From positions 1 to 38,837 of the forward strand of contig JAHEZE010000022.1 in NCBI GenBank assembly GCA_023251235.1: DNA of 38,837 nucleotides, written 5' to 3'. The notes under the pieces are model-generated. The model ran no database searches, was not told the DNA's origin, and worked only from the letters and a program-made list of their open reading frames with translations. Shown here one piece after another: positions 25,817-34,562 of this stretch. A program made the position numbers and the translations under genes. The stretch is from Sphingobacteriales bacterium. GTDB lineage: Bacteria > Bacteroidota > Bacteroidia > Chitinophagales > Chitinophagaceae. Each line of letters opens with the position of its first letter. The stretch's first letter is position 1.

Positions 25817-27502
25817 TTAGAATTGAACTTCTGTTTCCTGCAAATTATTTCCTCTTTTAAATTTCAGTTTTGCCTTATCCCCTTTTTTAAATTTTCCAAG
25901 TGTCAGCATGTAGCTTTCCATTGAACTTACATTAAAATCTCCGATCTGGATAATGACATCTCCGGTCATCAATCCGGCCTTTTGTGCCGGCCTACCTTCA
26001 CTTACACCATCGCATCTTACACCAGTCCCCGGGAACGTATAATCCGGCATTATTCCCAGTGTAACACTGCCGCTACGCATAGAAGAAGATGTTTGCGTTT
26101 CTCTCGTCTTCGTAAATGCAATTTTTTGATTCTGTAATTCCGGAGAAGAAATTATTTTGCTGATATAATTTACAATCCTGAGTTCTCCATAATAATTAAT
26201 CTTATCAAAATCATCGCTGGGTTTATGATAATCTGAATGAAGCCCGGTAAAGAAAAACAACACAGGAATGTCTTTTCTATAAAAAGATGTATGATCGCTG
26301 GGGCCGGTACCGCTGGAATCAATTTTTATAACAAAAGGAAAATTTTTTTCATTTGCATTAATAATACTGCCCCAAACCGGTGAAGTTCCATATCCGCCAA
26401 CGGTTAAAACCTTTGTACTATCATTCAGCCTTCCGACCATATCCATATTAATCATGTAGCTGACATTCTTCAAATCAATTGTCGGATGTTCTGTAAAGTA
26501 TTTTGATCCGTTCAGGCCAAGCTCTTCTGCTGAAAAAGCAATAAAAAGAAAATTGTTCTGCTTATTTTTTGAGTTCTTCAGCTTTCTTGCCAGTTCAATC
26601 GTCGCCGCAGTGCCACTTGCATTATCATCGGCGCCATTATGAATAAGTTTTTCACCGGTACGGAGCATTGAATTTCCATCTTCACCATACCCGAGATGAT
26701 CAAAATGTGCCCCGAGTATAACTGTTGTGGCTGCCCCATTATCAATATATCCTATAACATTATGGCCGATTCTTTTTTTCTCGTTGATATTGATTTTAAT
26801 TTTTAAATCCAATGTAGCTTCCTGATCCAAAAAATATTTTTTTGCAATTTCTTTTGAAACATAAACAACAGGAATTTCTAATATTTCTGTCCGGTTTTTA
26901 CTATTAAACTGCAGTTGATCGTCAGTTGAAGATGTATTGTAAAGTATGATAGAAGAAGCTCCTTTTCCTTTTGCCTTTTTTGCATTCTGTATAATAAAAT
27001 CATTAAGATCAAAGTGGGGGTTATTTTTATTTTCTTCCAGCTGATCTTTCAAATCAAAAAACCAGGGCATATCAATTTCCTGAACAGCTACTGATGCCAG
27101 TGCTTCAATACTAATGTTGGGCGAAAAGGGAAATGGAAAAAATTCTTTGGGAGAGTTTAATTCCATTCCGTTAATAATAAAATAGGTGGAAGAGTTTATT
27201 TGTTTGCCATCATAAATTTCAAATGCTTGAAAAAATCCCTCACTACCTTTGGGTTGAATTCCGATTTGCTGAAATTCGTTGCTGATGTATTCCTGTGCTA
27301 ATTTTTCTCCGTTGGTGCCTGCACGTCTGCCTTCCAGGTTATCATCTGCGAGGTAATGAATATGTTTTTGCAGGTTGGCAACAACAACTTTATCTGCTTT
27401 ATTAAGTTTTGGTAGTTTGTTTTTTTGAGCAGAAGCAATTTGAAATATAAAAAATAAAACGAGTAAACATACGGTGCGAAAATTATTCATAGAATTTGCC
27501 AT
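25817..27502 (-). CDS. Exported M28 family metallopeptidase with C-terminal PDZ domain
   Basis: From ATG 27502 the protein has 561 residues. A signal peptide (FRTVCLLVLFFIFQIASAQ) precedes HIHYLADDNLEGRRAGT, typical of M28 aminopeptidase-like proteins, and a PA-like insert. The zinc site residues lie in GAHFDHLGYG, NGADDNASGTAA, AFSAEELGL, MINMDMVG and GLHSDYHKPSDD. A PDZ domain closes it (LGIMPDYTF, RPAQKAGLMTGDVIIQIGD). It should cleave peptides in the periplasm or outside the cell. The frame stays open to 27841, but that extension is repeat-like; a TAACTTTG box 9 nt before ATG 27502 supports the shorter form. ATG 27490 is the alternative. Confidence 0.92.
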   Translation of the reverse strand: MANSMNNFRTVCLLVLFFIFQIASAQKNKLPKLNKADKVVVANLQKHIHYLADDNLEGRRAGTNGEKLAQEYISNEFQQIGIQPKGSEGFFQAFEIYDGKQINSSTYFIINGMELNSPKEFFPFPFSPNISIEALASVAVQEIDMPWFFDLKDQLEENKNNPHFDLNDFIIQNAKKAKGKGASSIILYNTSSTDDQLQFNSKNRTEILEIPVVYVSKEIAKKYFLDQEATLDLKIKININEKKRIGHNVIGYIDNGAATTVILGAHFDHLGYGEDGNSMLRTGEKLIHNGADDNASGTAATIELARKLKNSKNKQNNFLFIAFSAEELGLNGSKYFTEHPTIDLKNVSYMINMDMVGRLNDSTKVLTVGGYGTSPVWGSIINANEKNFPFVIKIDSSGTGPSDHTSFYRKDIPVLFFFTGLHSDYHKPSDDFDKINYYGELRIVNYISKIISSPELQNQKIAFTKTRETQTSSSMRSGSVTLGIMPDYTFPGTGVRCDGVSEGRPAQKAGLMTGDVIIQIGDFNVSSMESYMLTLGKFKKGDKAKLKFKRGNNLQETEVQF

Positions 27503-27511
27503 TGGTTGAAG

Positions 27512-27519
27512 CAAAGTTA
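27512..27519 (-). promoter_or_regulatory. TAnnTTTG box for the M28 peptidase gene
   Basis: The minus strand reads TAACTTTG, 9 nt before ATG 27502. It argues against using the upstream part of the open frame. Confidence 0.5.
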
Positions 27520-27570
27520 TTAATTGAATTGAATGAGTGGTTAAAATTTTGATTTGTTTGGCGGGAGAAA

Positions 27571-27600
27571 TGAATGGTAAGTGGTCAATGGTGAATAGTG
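27571..27600. repeat. Short dispersed repeat similar to the mnmH insert
   Basis: This 30-bp segment begins TGAATGGTAAGTGG and ends GTGAATAGTG. The reverse strand of the mnmH insert (20755 down to 20713) reads GAATGGTTAATTGTGAATAG and continues TGAAT. Shared words and order suggest two copies of one element. Confidence 0.4.
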
Positions 27601-27738
27601 TCTTATAAAGACTCAGGTTGTTGAATAAGGGCTGTATATATTGACAATTGGCCTTTCCCCATTCCCAAAAATCCCAATAACGATCCAGAAGTTGAAGTGT
27701 CCGACCCTTCCATATCGGCAAACTCGGTGTCTGGGTAA

Positions 27739-27756
27739 TTCCGATAGTTATCGGAA
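27739..27756. repeat. 18-bp palindromic element TTCCGATA-GT-TATCGGAA
   Basis: The two 8-bp arms are perfectly complementary around GT. It has no T-tract and lies between divergent genes, so it is not a terminator. A related half (AGCTATCGGGA) occurs near 18030. Confidence 0.5.
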
Positions 27757-27956
27757 ACGACTCAATTGTACAGTAAAGAACAGAATGATGAAAGGAGCGT
27801 CGCAAGGGACGATAATAGTAGCAATATTGCGGACTACCCAACCTTCATTCTTTCTTTTATTGTTAACGCCTCTGATAATGTGTTGTGGTGGTCAAGCATG
27901 ATAAAAATCACCTTGTAAAAAATCGAAATTCGTAAGAAAAGAAGGTAGTTCCCGTA

Positions 27957-27964
27957 TACATTTG
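27957..27964 (+). promoter_or_regulatory. TAnnTTTG box that decides the feoB start
   Basis: TACATTTG matches the consensus and overlaps the TTG that would give the longest FeoB frame. Transcription should begin near 27970, so translation probably starts at GTG 27974 on an almost leaderless mRNA. Confidence 0.5.
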
Positions 27965-27973
27965 CAGGCTACA

Positions 27974-30094
27974 GTGGGCGGAAAAAATATACATATTGGT
28001 TTAGTGGGTAATCCCAATAGCGGCAAAAGTTCGTTGTTCAACTGCCTTACCGGATTGAATCAGAAAGTGGGCAATTTTCCCGGCGTGACAGTTGAAATGA
28101 AAATTGGGGAAGCAAAGATTGATGAAACCCGGTGGGCAGAGTTCCTGGATTTGCCGGGAACATACAGTCTTTATCCAAGGCGTGCTGATGAATTGGTGAC
28201 TTATGATGTGTTGATGAATGATAAGCATCCGGAACATCCGGATATTCTAGTAGTGATAGCAGATGCTGCGAACCTGAAAAGAAATTTACTATTTGCTTCA
28301 CAGATAATTGATCTGAAGATTCCGACAGTTGTTGTGCTTACTATGATGGACCTTGCCCGCAAAAAAGGAGTTGAAATTGATGTTGCCGGGTTGGAAAGAG
28401 AATTGGGAGTTCCGGTGGTTCCGGTTAATCCCAGGAAAAATAAAGGTGTACAGCAATTAAAAAAAATATTGACTCAGCTTGCTAATACTCCTGCTCAGAG
28501 CACAATAAGAAATTTTGTACCCGGCGCTTTTTGGGGTAAAGGAACCGTGCAGGCTATTAAAGAAAAACTTCCTCAATTGAGTGATTACAGGGCTCTGCAT
28601 CTGGCTATGAATTATAAAGAACTTAACATCGGCAAAGAGATAAAGCAGGTGGTAGATGATGCAATAAAAAATATTCCACTGAATAAAACTGTTTCTCAGG
28701 CAGAAGAGATTATAGACCGTTATGCAAGGATCAGAATCATCATGCAACAAACTGTGTCGGAGCCCGATCCTCTTCAAAAAACATTATTTACTGATAAGCT
28801 TGATAATATTTTACTTCACCGCCATTGGGGATACCTGATCCTGCTTACTGTTTTGTTTTTACTTTTTCAAAGTGTGTTCTGGCTGGCACAGCATCCGATG
28901 GGCTGGATTGAAACAGGATTTGCAAAAATCAGTTCGGAACTTTCTTCATCCTTGCCGGTAACATGGTGGAGTGATCTTATCATTAATGGTGTAGTAGCAG
29001 GATTAAGTGGCATTTTAGTTTTTGTCCCCCAAATCATGATTTTGTTTGGCCTTGTCACCTTAATCGAAGACACCGGGTACATGGCCCGTATAAGTTTTCT
29101 TGGTGACAGATTGATGAGAACAGTTGGACTAAACGGAAAAAGTGTAATGCCTATGATTAGTGGTTTTGCCTGTGCAGTACCTGCCATCATGAGTGCAAGA
29201 AGTATTGAAAACAAAAAAGAAAGGCTGTTGACAATTTTAATTACTCCTTTAATGAGTTGTTCGGCAAGATTGCCTGTATTTACAATTTTGATTGCATTGG
29301 TCATTCCCAATAATTACCTTCTTGGTTTTTTAAGTGTGCAGGGATTGGTGATGATGGGGCTTTATTTATCGGGGTTGGTAATGGCTTTAATTGTTTCTTC
29401 TATTGCCAGATGGTTTATTAAAATAAAAGAAAAGAGTTTTTTTATTCTTGAATTACCTACTTACCGTTCCCCCCGGTGGGGGAATATTCTGCAAACCATG
29501 ATTAACAAGGCAAAAATATTTGTCTTTAATGCAGGTAAAATCATCATGATCATCAGTCTTATACTTTGGGGGCTCAGTTCCTTTGGGCCGGGACACCGGA
29601 TGAAAGATGTTGCACAGCATTATGAACGGTTGAAACAAGAATCCAATGCCAATGTTAAGCAACTGGATAAAGAATTTCATGCAGCAAAGCTGGAAAATTC
29701 TTATGCAGGAATTTTGGGGAAAAGCATTGAACCGGTAATAATACCATTGGGTTATGATTGGAAAATAGGAATTGCGCTGATCACTTCATTTGCTGCAAGA
29801 GAAGTTTTTGTAGGAACCATGGCAACGCTTTACAGTGTAGGCGAACAGGATGATAATAGTTTAAGATTACGGGATAAAATGAAGGCTGCTATCAGATCAG
29901 ATGGAACCCCTGTTTATAATCTTGCCAGCGGATTATCACTAATGATATTTTATGTTTTTGCCATGCAATGTATGAGTACGCTGGCGGTTGTGTACCGCGA
30001 AACAAAAAGTTGGAAATGGCCAATCATTCAACTCCTATATATGACGGGGCTGGCTTATATAATGAGCTTGTTGGTATACCAATTGATAAAGTAA
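27974..30094 (+). CDS. feoB: Ferrous iron transport protein B
   Basis: From GTG 27974 the protein has 706 residues. The N-terminal G domain has GNPNSGKSS (G1), the GNFPGVTVE region (G2), DLPGTYSL (G3) and a degenerate G4, VVLTMMD. A helical spacer follows, then the polytopic Fe(II) permease with two Gate regions (including MPMISGFACAVPAIMSAR and LMSCSARLPVF). It imports Fe2+ across the inner membrane, with GTP hydrolysis controlling the channel. No FeoA is fused or adjacent; a separate feoA lies at 34276-34500 on the other strand. The stop is 3 nt from the convergent serine hydrolase gene. Confidence 0.96.
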   Translation: MGGKNIHIGLVGNPNSGKSSLFNCLTGLNQKVGNFPGVTVEMKIGEAKIDETRWAEFLDLPGTYSLYPRRADELVTYDVLMNDKHPEHPDILVVIADAANLKRNLLFASQIIDLKIPTVVVLTMMDLARKKGVEIDVAGLERELGVPVVPVNPRKNKGVQQLKKILTQLANTPAQSTIRNFVPGAFWGKGTVQAIKEKLPQLSDYRALHLAMNYKELNIGKEIKQVVDDAIKNIPLNKTVSQAEEIIDRYARIRIIMQQTVSEPDPLQKTLFTDKLDNILLHRHWGYLILLTVLFLLFQSVFWLAQHPMGWIETGFAKISSELSSSLPVTWWSDLIINGVVAGLSGILVFVPQIMILFGLVTLIEDTGYMARISFLGDRLMRTVGLNGKSVMPMISGFACAVPAIMSARSIENKKERLLTILITPLMSCSARLPVFTILIALVIPNNYLLGFLSVQGLVMMGLYLSGLVMALIVSSIARWFIKIKEKSFFILELPTYRSPRWGNILQTMINKAKIFVFNAGKIIMIISLILWGLSSFGPGHRMKDVAQHYERLKQESNANVKQLDKEFHAAKLENSYAGILGKSIEPVIIPLGYDWKIGIALITSFAAREVFVGTMATLYSVGEQDDNSLRLRDKMKAAIRSDGTPVYNLASGLSLMIFYVFAMQCMSTLAVVYRETKSWKWPIIQLLYMTGLAYIMSLLVYQLIK

Positions 30095-30097
30095 ATC

Positions 30098-30994
30098 CTA
30101 TTTTGATACCGGTTCCCATTTGTCTTTCGGTTCAAAATAATTCCAGAGAAATAATGAAATTTTTCTTGCTAAAGTCCATGCTTCGTTATCATGAGTCCAT
30201 TGCTGATCTTTATTATTTTTTGTGAAAATAGAAAAGATATAAGGATGATGGGGGCCATTAACCAATAGTACTTCACTCCGGCTTGCGTCTACACACCCAT
30301 TTTTGCTGAATACTTTTATATAGGGTGGTATTTGTGAGATGGCCTCGTCCACATCCCAATAATTACGGCCAAGGCAACGCATCATGCGGTCACAGGCTTC
30401 TGATGAAAATATTTCATTATTGTAAATTTTTTCAAAGATGGTTGCCATTTCCCTAGGAGTGGTTTGTCCCCAGCCAAATTGTGTTCTGTTGTTTTCCCTT
30501 CCGGGAGTTCTGGAATTTACTCTTGTATTTTTGAAACCAAGGCTATCAAGTATTTCATTAATTCCTGTTCCTTTACCAGCATAACTTTGCAGCCATAAAC
30601 TTGCTGTGTTATCGCTGGTGGTCAGCATCAGCATCATTACTTTTTTCAGTAATATTTTTTCGCCGCTTTTAAATGAACCAAGTATGTCTTCCCCTTCGTA
30701 TAACAAAGAGTCTTTATAAATAAGGGCCGAGTCATAATTCAATTCTCCTTTCCTGATTTTATCCATAATACCAATAAGGATTGGCACTTTTACAATACTT
30801 GCTGTGGGGAATATTGTATCCGCGTTTATTGAAACGGTTTTCCCTGTTCGAAAATCTTTTACATAAATGCCAATATCGCCATTAAATCCTTTCATAACAT
30901 CATTGAGTCGGTGCTGTAATTTATTATCTGTTTTTTGTGAATATGAAAAAACAGAAACCCCAAAAAATATTATAATTATAAAAGCCCGTATCAT
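30098..30994 (-). CDS. Exported class A beta-lactamase-like serine hydrolase
   Basis: The 298-residue protein has a signal peptide (FIIIIFFGVSVFSYSQ) and the class A fold: S66-x-x-K69 in TASIVKVP, S127-D128-N129 and a candidate general base Glu167 in PGRENNR. The third box is KNG (231-233; FSKNGCVD) instead of KTG. The divergent boxes suggest a penicillin-binding or esterase-type hydrolase as much as a true beta-lactamase; resistance cannot be claimed. It should act in the periplasm. It starts 3 nt after the amidohydrolase stop, forming a two-gene operon, and its stop is 3 nt from the convergent feoB stop. Confidence 0.88.
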   Translation of the reverse strand: MIRAFIIIIFFGVSVFSYSQKTDNKLQHRLNDVMKGFNGDIGIYVKDFRTGKTVSINADTIFPTASIVKVPILIGIMDKIRKGELNYDSALIYKDSLLYEGEDILGSFKSGEKILLKKVMMLMLTTSDNTASLWLQSYAGKGTGINEILDSLGFKNTRVNSRTPGRENNRTQFGWGQTTPREMATIFEKIYNNEIFSSEACDRMMRCLGRNYWDVDEAISQIPPYIKVFSKNGCVDASRSEVLLVNGPHHPYIFSIFTKNNKDQQWTHDNEAWTLARKISLFLWNYFEPKDKWEPVSK

Positions 30995-30997
30995 TTA

Positions 30998-32338
30998 CTA
31001 AAATGGTTTTTTGTTAGTTGTCGGCTTTACTATTTCAGTTTGTGAGTTCATATAATCAAATACCAGATTGCAAAATGCTATAATGCCGGTTTTCATTCCT
31101 GCTTCATCTATAAAAAAATCCGGGGTGTGGTGTGGAGGGGCCTTTTGTGGATCATTTCCTTTCGGCATTCCACCCAAATAAAAAAAGAAGGAAGGAGCTT
31201 TTTGTCCGTAATACGAAAAATCCTCAGCGCCGGTAACCCAGTTTCTTTCGGATACATTTTCAGCTCCAATAGCAGTCTTTAGTAATGGAACTGTCTTCTT
31301 TACCAATTCCGGATCATTGTAGGTAACCAATGTTTTTGTTTTTATTTCTATTTCGGCTGTAGCACCGCCTGCTTCAGCAATCTTACTTGCAACCTGTTTA
31401 ATTTTTTCATGTATATCAAGTTGCATTTTACTATCTAATGTCCTTACTGTTCCATACATAATACACTCTTCGGGGATAATATTACTTCTAACGCCTCCTT
31501 CAATTTTTCCAACACTTATTACAGCAGGAGCTTTTGTAAGATCAGTTTCCCGGCTTACAATATTTTGTAATCCTTGAATTATTTGTGCAGAAATTGCAAT
31601 GGGATCAACACCAAGCCAGGGTTGTGAACCATGACTTGCCTTTCCTTTTACTTTTATCACAAACCAATCTGAAGAGGCCATAAAGGCGCCTGGCTTATAT
31701 TCAATTTTCCCTATTTCAATATTTGACTCAATATGCAACCCAAACATTACATCAACTTTGGGGTTATCCATTACACCGTCTTTTATCATTAACGGGGCTC
31801 CACCATCTTCACCTTCAGGAGGCCCTTCCTCCGCCGGTTGAAAAACAAATTTTACAGTTCCTCTTAAATCATTTTTCATTCCGGCTAAAATCTCAGCAAC
31901 ACTCATTAATATGGATACATGTGTGTCGTGCCCACAAGCATGCATGACTCCAACCTGCTGTCCGTTATAAGTAGTTTTTATTTTAGATGCAAATGGAAGA
32001 TTAACCCTTTCTACAACTGGCAAAGCATCCATATCAGCCCGTAAAGCAATAACGGGTCCGGGTTTAGTGCCTCTTAATATTCCAAGTACACCGGTTTTTC
32101 CTACGCCTTCTTTAACTTCAATGCTTAAAGAACGAAGATGATCGGCAATAAGTTTCGCTGTTCTAAATTCATTGTTTCCTAATTCCGGATGTTCATGAAT
32201 ATCTCTTCTCCATGCAATACACTTGGCTTCAATTTTATCGGCCGCAGAAATAATTTTTTCATTTTGATCAGTGGCTTTTTTTTGCGCAAAAAATATTATC
32301 GGCAGATATATCAAGAATAAAAAGACAATTGCTTTCAT
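30998..32338 (-). CDS. Exported M20-family amidohydrolase
   Basis: The 446-residue protein has a signal peptide (AIVFLFLIYLPIIFFAQ) and M20D hallmarks: RRDIHEHPELGNNE, ALRADMDALPV, MHACGHDTHVS (metal ligands), FQPAEEG, GLHIESN, the dimerisation-domain KGKASHGSQPWLGVDPI, and TGAEDFSYYGQKAPSFFFYLGG. Relatives remove acyl groups from amino acids or their conjugates, as in hippurate or IAA-amino acid hydrolases. The signal peptide places it outside the cytoplasm. It is the first gene of an operon with the beta-lactamase-like protein. The exact substrate is unknown. Confidence 0.93.
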   Translation of the reverse strand: MKAIVFLFLIYLPIIFFAQKKATDQNEKIISAADKIEAKCIAWRRDIHEHPELGNNEFRTAKLIADHLRSLSIEVKEGVGKTGVLGILRGTKPGPVIALRADMDALPVVERVNLPFASKIKTTYNGQQVGVMHACGHDTHVSILMSVAEILAGMKNDLRGTVKFVFQPAEEGPPEGEDGGAPLMIKDGVMDNPKVDVMFGLHIESNIEIGKIEYKPGAFMASSDWFVIKVKGKASHGSQPWLGVDPIAISAQIIQGLQNIVSRETDLTKAPAVISVGKIEGGVRSNIIPEECIMYGTVRTLDSKMQLDIHEKIKQVASKIAEAGGATAEIEIKTKTLVTYNDPELVKKTVPLLKTAIGAENVSERNWVTGAEDFSYYGQKAPSFFFYLGGMPKGNDPQKAPPHHTPDFFIDEAGMKTGIIAFCNLVFDYMNSQTEIVKPTTNKKPF

Positions 32339-32429
32339 TGTATAAAAATTTTATATGAATTTACCGGAAATTGTTTTTTAATCAATTAATTATCTACAGC
32401 TTAATAATATTTTTTATATTTAAATAACA

Positions 32430-33686
32430 ATGCTATTCCGTCATATACCATTTTTAAAGGCTGTTTTCATACATAGCCTTACGGCCTTCGGTGGCCCTCA
32501 GGCTCACTTTGGAATGATGCTTAAAACATTTGCTCGTCGAAGACATTATGTAACAGAACAGGAATTAATCGAGTATAATGCCTTTTGTCAACTATTACCC
32601 GGTGCCTCTTCTACTCAAACTTTAACACTGATTGGTTATAAAAGAGGCGGCGTTATTCTTGCTGTTTTAACTCTCATCATATGGATTTTACCAGCGAGTA
32701 TATTAATGGGATTGCTATCTTTTTTACTTCATTATATAGATAAACGGGCATTGAACATTGATGTATTTAAATTTATTCCGCCAATGGCAGTTGGCTTTTT
32801 GGTTTATGCAACCGTTTTGGCTTTTCAAATTTCAATTAAAAATACTATCACCTGGATAATAATGATCGTTGGTGCAATATCAACATATTTATTATTTAAA
32901 CAGCCCTGGATTTTCCCTTTGTTAATTATTCTTGGGGGTCTCACAACCAACTTAAGCAGAAAACGTATTCCCCAAATAGAACAAAAACCAAAAAAGATAA
33001 AGTGGTGGAACTTCTGGTTATTTGGAATAATATTTATTGCGGCGGGGTTATTTAGTGAAATAGCAAAAAATTTCGAATGGACAACCAGAAGTCCTATTAA
33101 TCTTTTCGAAAATACTTATCGTATGGGTAGTCTGGTGTTTGGAGGGGGGCAGGTTTTAATGCCAATGATGTATGAACAATTTTCGGTTCGCCCAAACGCT
33201 ATAAGAAAAAAAGATTCGGCTGTATTAGAAATTGATAAAGATGACATGTATACTGGTATGGGTATTGTTCGTGCAATGCCGGGGCCTGTGTTTGCTATCG
33301 GTTCTTTTGCTGGAGGTATGGCATTAAAAGACTATGGAAAAAATCCAAAAGAAAGAGTCGCTATGCAAATTCTAGGATGCCTAATTGGTACTATTGCTAT
33401 TTTCTTGCCGAGTGCTCTTTTAGTTTTATTTTTTTTTCCAATTTGGCACAACTTAAAAAAATATGCTGTAATTTATCGTTCATTAGAAGGTATTAACTCT
33501 GTTGTAGTAGGAATAATGGTAGCAGCAACATTTTATCTTATGAAAGACATTTCATTATTAGATGTTAAGGTTGGAAGTCTTTTAAACGCTACTGTTATAG
33601 CGGCTACTTTTACATTGTTACAATACACAAAAATCCCTCCCCCGTTAATAGTTATTGGTTGTTTGTTATTGGGCTATTTTTTTTGA
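32430..33686 (+). CDS. chrA: Chromate transporter, two-domain CHR family
   Basis: The 418-residue polytopic protein carries both CHR halves. The N-terminal half has [17 protein letters not shown] and [22 protein letters not shown]. The C-terminal half has [21 protein letters not shown] and [21 protein letters not shown]. The family moves chromate out of the cell, though many members are annotated by homology alone and may carry other oxyanions. The start is ATG 32430. A near-consensus TATATTTA lies about 10 nt upstream. The 3' end overlaps the convergent nadD by 13 bp. No chromate reductase or ChrB regulator is nearby. Confidence 0.93.
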   Translation: MLFRHIPFLKAVFIHSLTAFGGPQAHFGMMLKTFARRRHYVTEQELIEYNAFCQLLPGASSTQTLTLIGYKRGGVILAVLTLIIWILPASILMGLLSFLLHYIDKRALNIDVFKFIPPMAVGFLVYATVLAFQISIKNTITWIIMIVGAISTYLLFKQPWIFPLLIILGGLTTNLSRKRIPQIEQKPKKIKWWNFWLFGIIFIAAGLFSEIAKNFEWTTRSPINLFENTYRMGSLVFGGGQVLMPMMYEQFSVRPNAIRKKDSAVLEIDKDDMYTGMGIVRAMPGPVFAIGSFAGGMALKDYGKNPKERVAMQILGCLIGTIAIFLPSALLVLFFFPIWHNLKKYAVIYRSLEGINSVVVGIMVAATFYLMKDISLLDVKVGSLLNATVIAATFTLLQYTKIPPPLIVIGCLLLGYFF

Positions 33687-34261
33687 TTGATTTGACTAAA
33701 TAGCTTTCTGGATTCAATTTCTTCTCTTACATTATCCGGTACCAGATAGCGAATCGACTTTTTTTGCTTAATTAATTCGCGAATTTGAGATGAAGAAATT
33801 TGAATTATGGGGGCATCAAGAATTGTTGTTTGTGCATTCAAACTATTTACTACTTCAATACCCGCTCTTTTATAAACATAGATTTTGTAGTCATTAATTA
33901 TAATTTCAAAATTTTTCCATTTATTTAAATTTAAAAAACTATCGCTCCCCATTATGATTGAAAATGAATTCTTGGGATATTTTTCTTTTAAATAAGCAAG
34001 AGTATCAACCGTGTATGATGGCCTAGGCAGTTTAAATTCAATGTTTGTCGCTTTCATTCTTGAGTCATTCTCAATGGAAAGTCGGACTAGGTGAAATCGA
34101 TCATTTTCATTTAGAAGAAAGCTATTTATTTTAAAGGGGTTCTGTGGAGACACAACAAACCAAACTTTATTAATTTTTGTTTCATTTAATATCTGATTTG
34201 CTATTATTAAATGCCCTACATGTATGGGGTTAAAGGAGCCAAAGAAAAGCCCGATATTCAT
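33674..34261 (-). CDS. nadD: Nicotinate-nucleotide adenylyltransferase
   Basis: With ATG 34261 the protein has 195 residues, the usual NadD length. It starts [20 protein letters not shown], containing the nucleotidyltransferase GxFxPxHxGH motif. It also has VSPQNPFK and the C-terminal ISSSQIREL signature. It adenylates nicotinate mononucleotide in NAD synthesis. An upstream TTG at 34279 would add six residues and touch the feoA stop; the ATG matches the family start better. It follows feoA closely on the same strand and overlaps chrA at the 3' end. Confidence 0.96.
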   Translation of the reverse strand: MNIGLFFGSFNPIHVGHLIIANQILNETKINKVWFVVSPQNPFKINSFLLNENDRFHLVRLSIENDSRMKATNIEFKLPRPSYTVDTLAYLKEKYPKNSFSIIMGSDSFLNLNKWKNFEIIINDYKIYVYKRAGIEVVNSLNAQTTILDAPIIQISSSQIRELIKQKKSIRYLVPDNVREEIESRKLFSQINQKK

Positions 34262-34275
34262 TATGTTGTTGATAA

Positions 34276-34500
34276 TCAATTAATTAATTCAATCACAATA
34301 TGTTCGGCTTCATTTAAACGGAGGCTAAGAGAATAACCTGAAATTTTCACAGAAATAGGATCGCCTAAAGGAGCAACTTGCTCAAGAAATATTCTTTCTC
34401 CAGGAACACATCCCATTTCCATCAATTTCAACAATATCTCGTTGCTATCAAAACGTATAATAATCGCTTCCTGCCCTAGTTTTAAATCTGAAAGAGTCAT
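34276..34500 (-). CDS. feoA: Ferrous iron transport protein A
   Basis: The 74-residue protein is a FeoA SH3-like domain: MTLSDLKLGQEAIIIRF, then LKLMEMGCVPGERIFLEQ, PLGDPISVKISGYSLSLRLNEAEHI. It is a small cytosolic partner of FeoB. In most genomes feoA adjoins feoB, but here feoB ends 4.2 kb away on the other strand. It precedes nadD, with the stop just before the nadD start, so they are probably co-transcribed. A TAGCTTTG box lies 16 nt upstream. Confidence 0.94.
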   Translation of the reverse strand: MTLSDLKLGQEAIIIRFDSNEILLKLMEMGCVPGERIFLEQVAPLGDPISVKISGYSLSLRLNEAEHIVIELIN

Positions 34501-34516
34501 TTTTTAATAAGAAATA

Positions 34517-34524
34517 CAAAGCTA
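34517..34524 (-). promoter_or_regulatory. TAnnTTTG box for feoA
   Basis: The minus strand reads TAGCTTTG, 16 nt before ATG 34500. It lies back to back with the ybeY box, with 12 bp between them. Confidence 0.5.
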
Positions 34525-34536
34525 ATATCATTGAAT

Positions 34537-34544
34537 TACATTTG
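34537..34544 (+). promoter_or_regulatory. TAnnTTTG box for ybeY
   Basis: TACATTTG is a full match, 18 nt before ATG 34563. It overlaps the TTG (34542) of a longer frame, so the ATG start is preferred. Confidence 0.5.
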
Positions 34545-34562
34545 CTTACGATTTTTGAAATT

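Larger units (their letters stand above)
27503..27973. other. Divergent intergenic region with repeat-like sequence
   Basis: About 470 bp separate the M28 gene from feoB. The region holds both -7 boxes, a segment similar to the mnmH insert (27571-27600), a perfect dyad (27739-27756), and GCGTCGCAAGGGACG near 27798. Long open frames cross it on both strands but encode no recognisable domains and seem spurious. It looks like accumulated short repeats. Confidence 0.5.

Noticed and set aside
27503-27841. N-terminal extension of the M28 peptidase frame
   Set aside because: Precedes the signal peptide, has no domain, and contains the promoter box and repeats.
27641-27901. 86-codon plus-strand frame ending in a hydrophobic tail
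   Set aside because: Lies in repeat-like intergenic DNA between divergent promoters; no recognisable domain or promoter of its own.
30098-30994. Calling the serine hydrolase an antibiotic-resistance beta-lactamase
   Set aside because: The KTG box is replaced by KNG and sequence around Glu167 is atypical; resistance cannot be supported from sequence.
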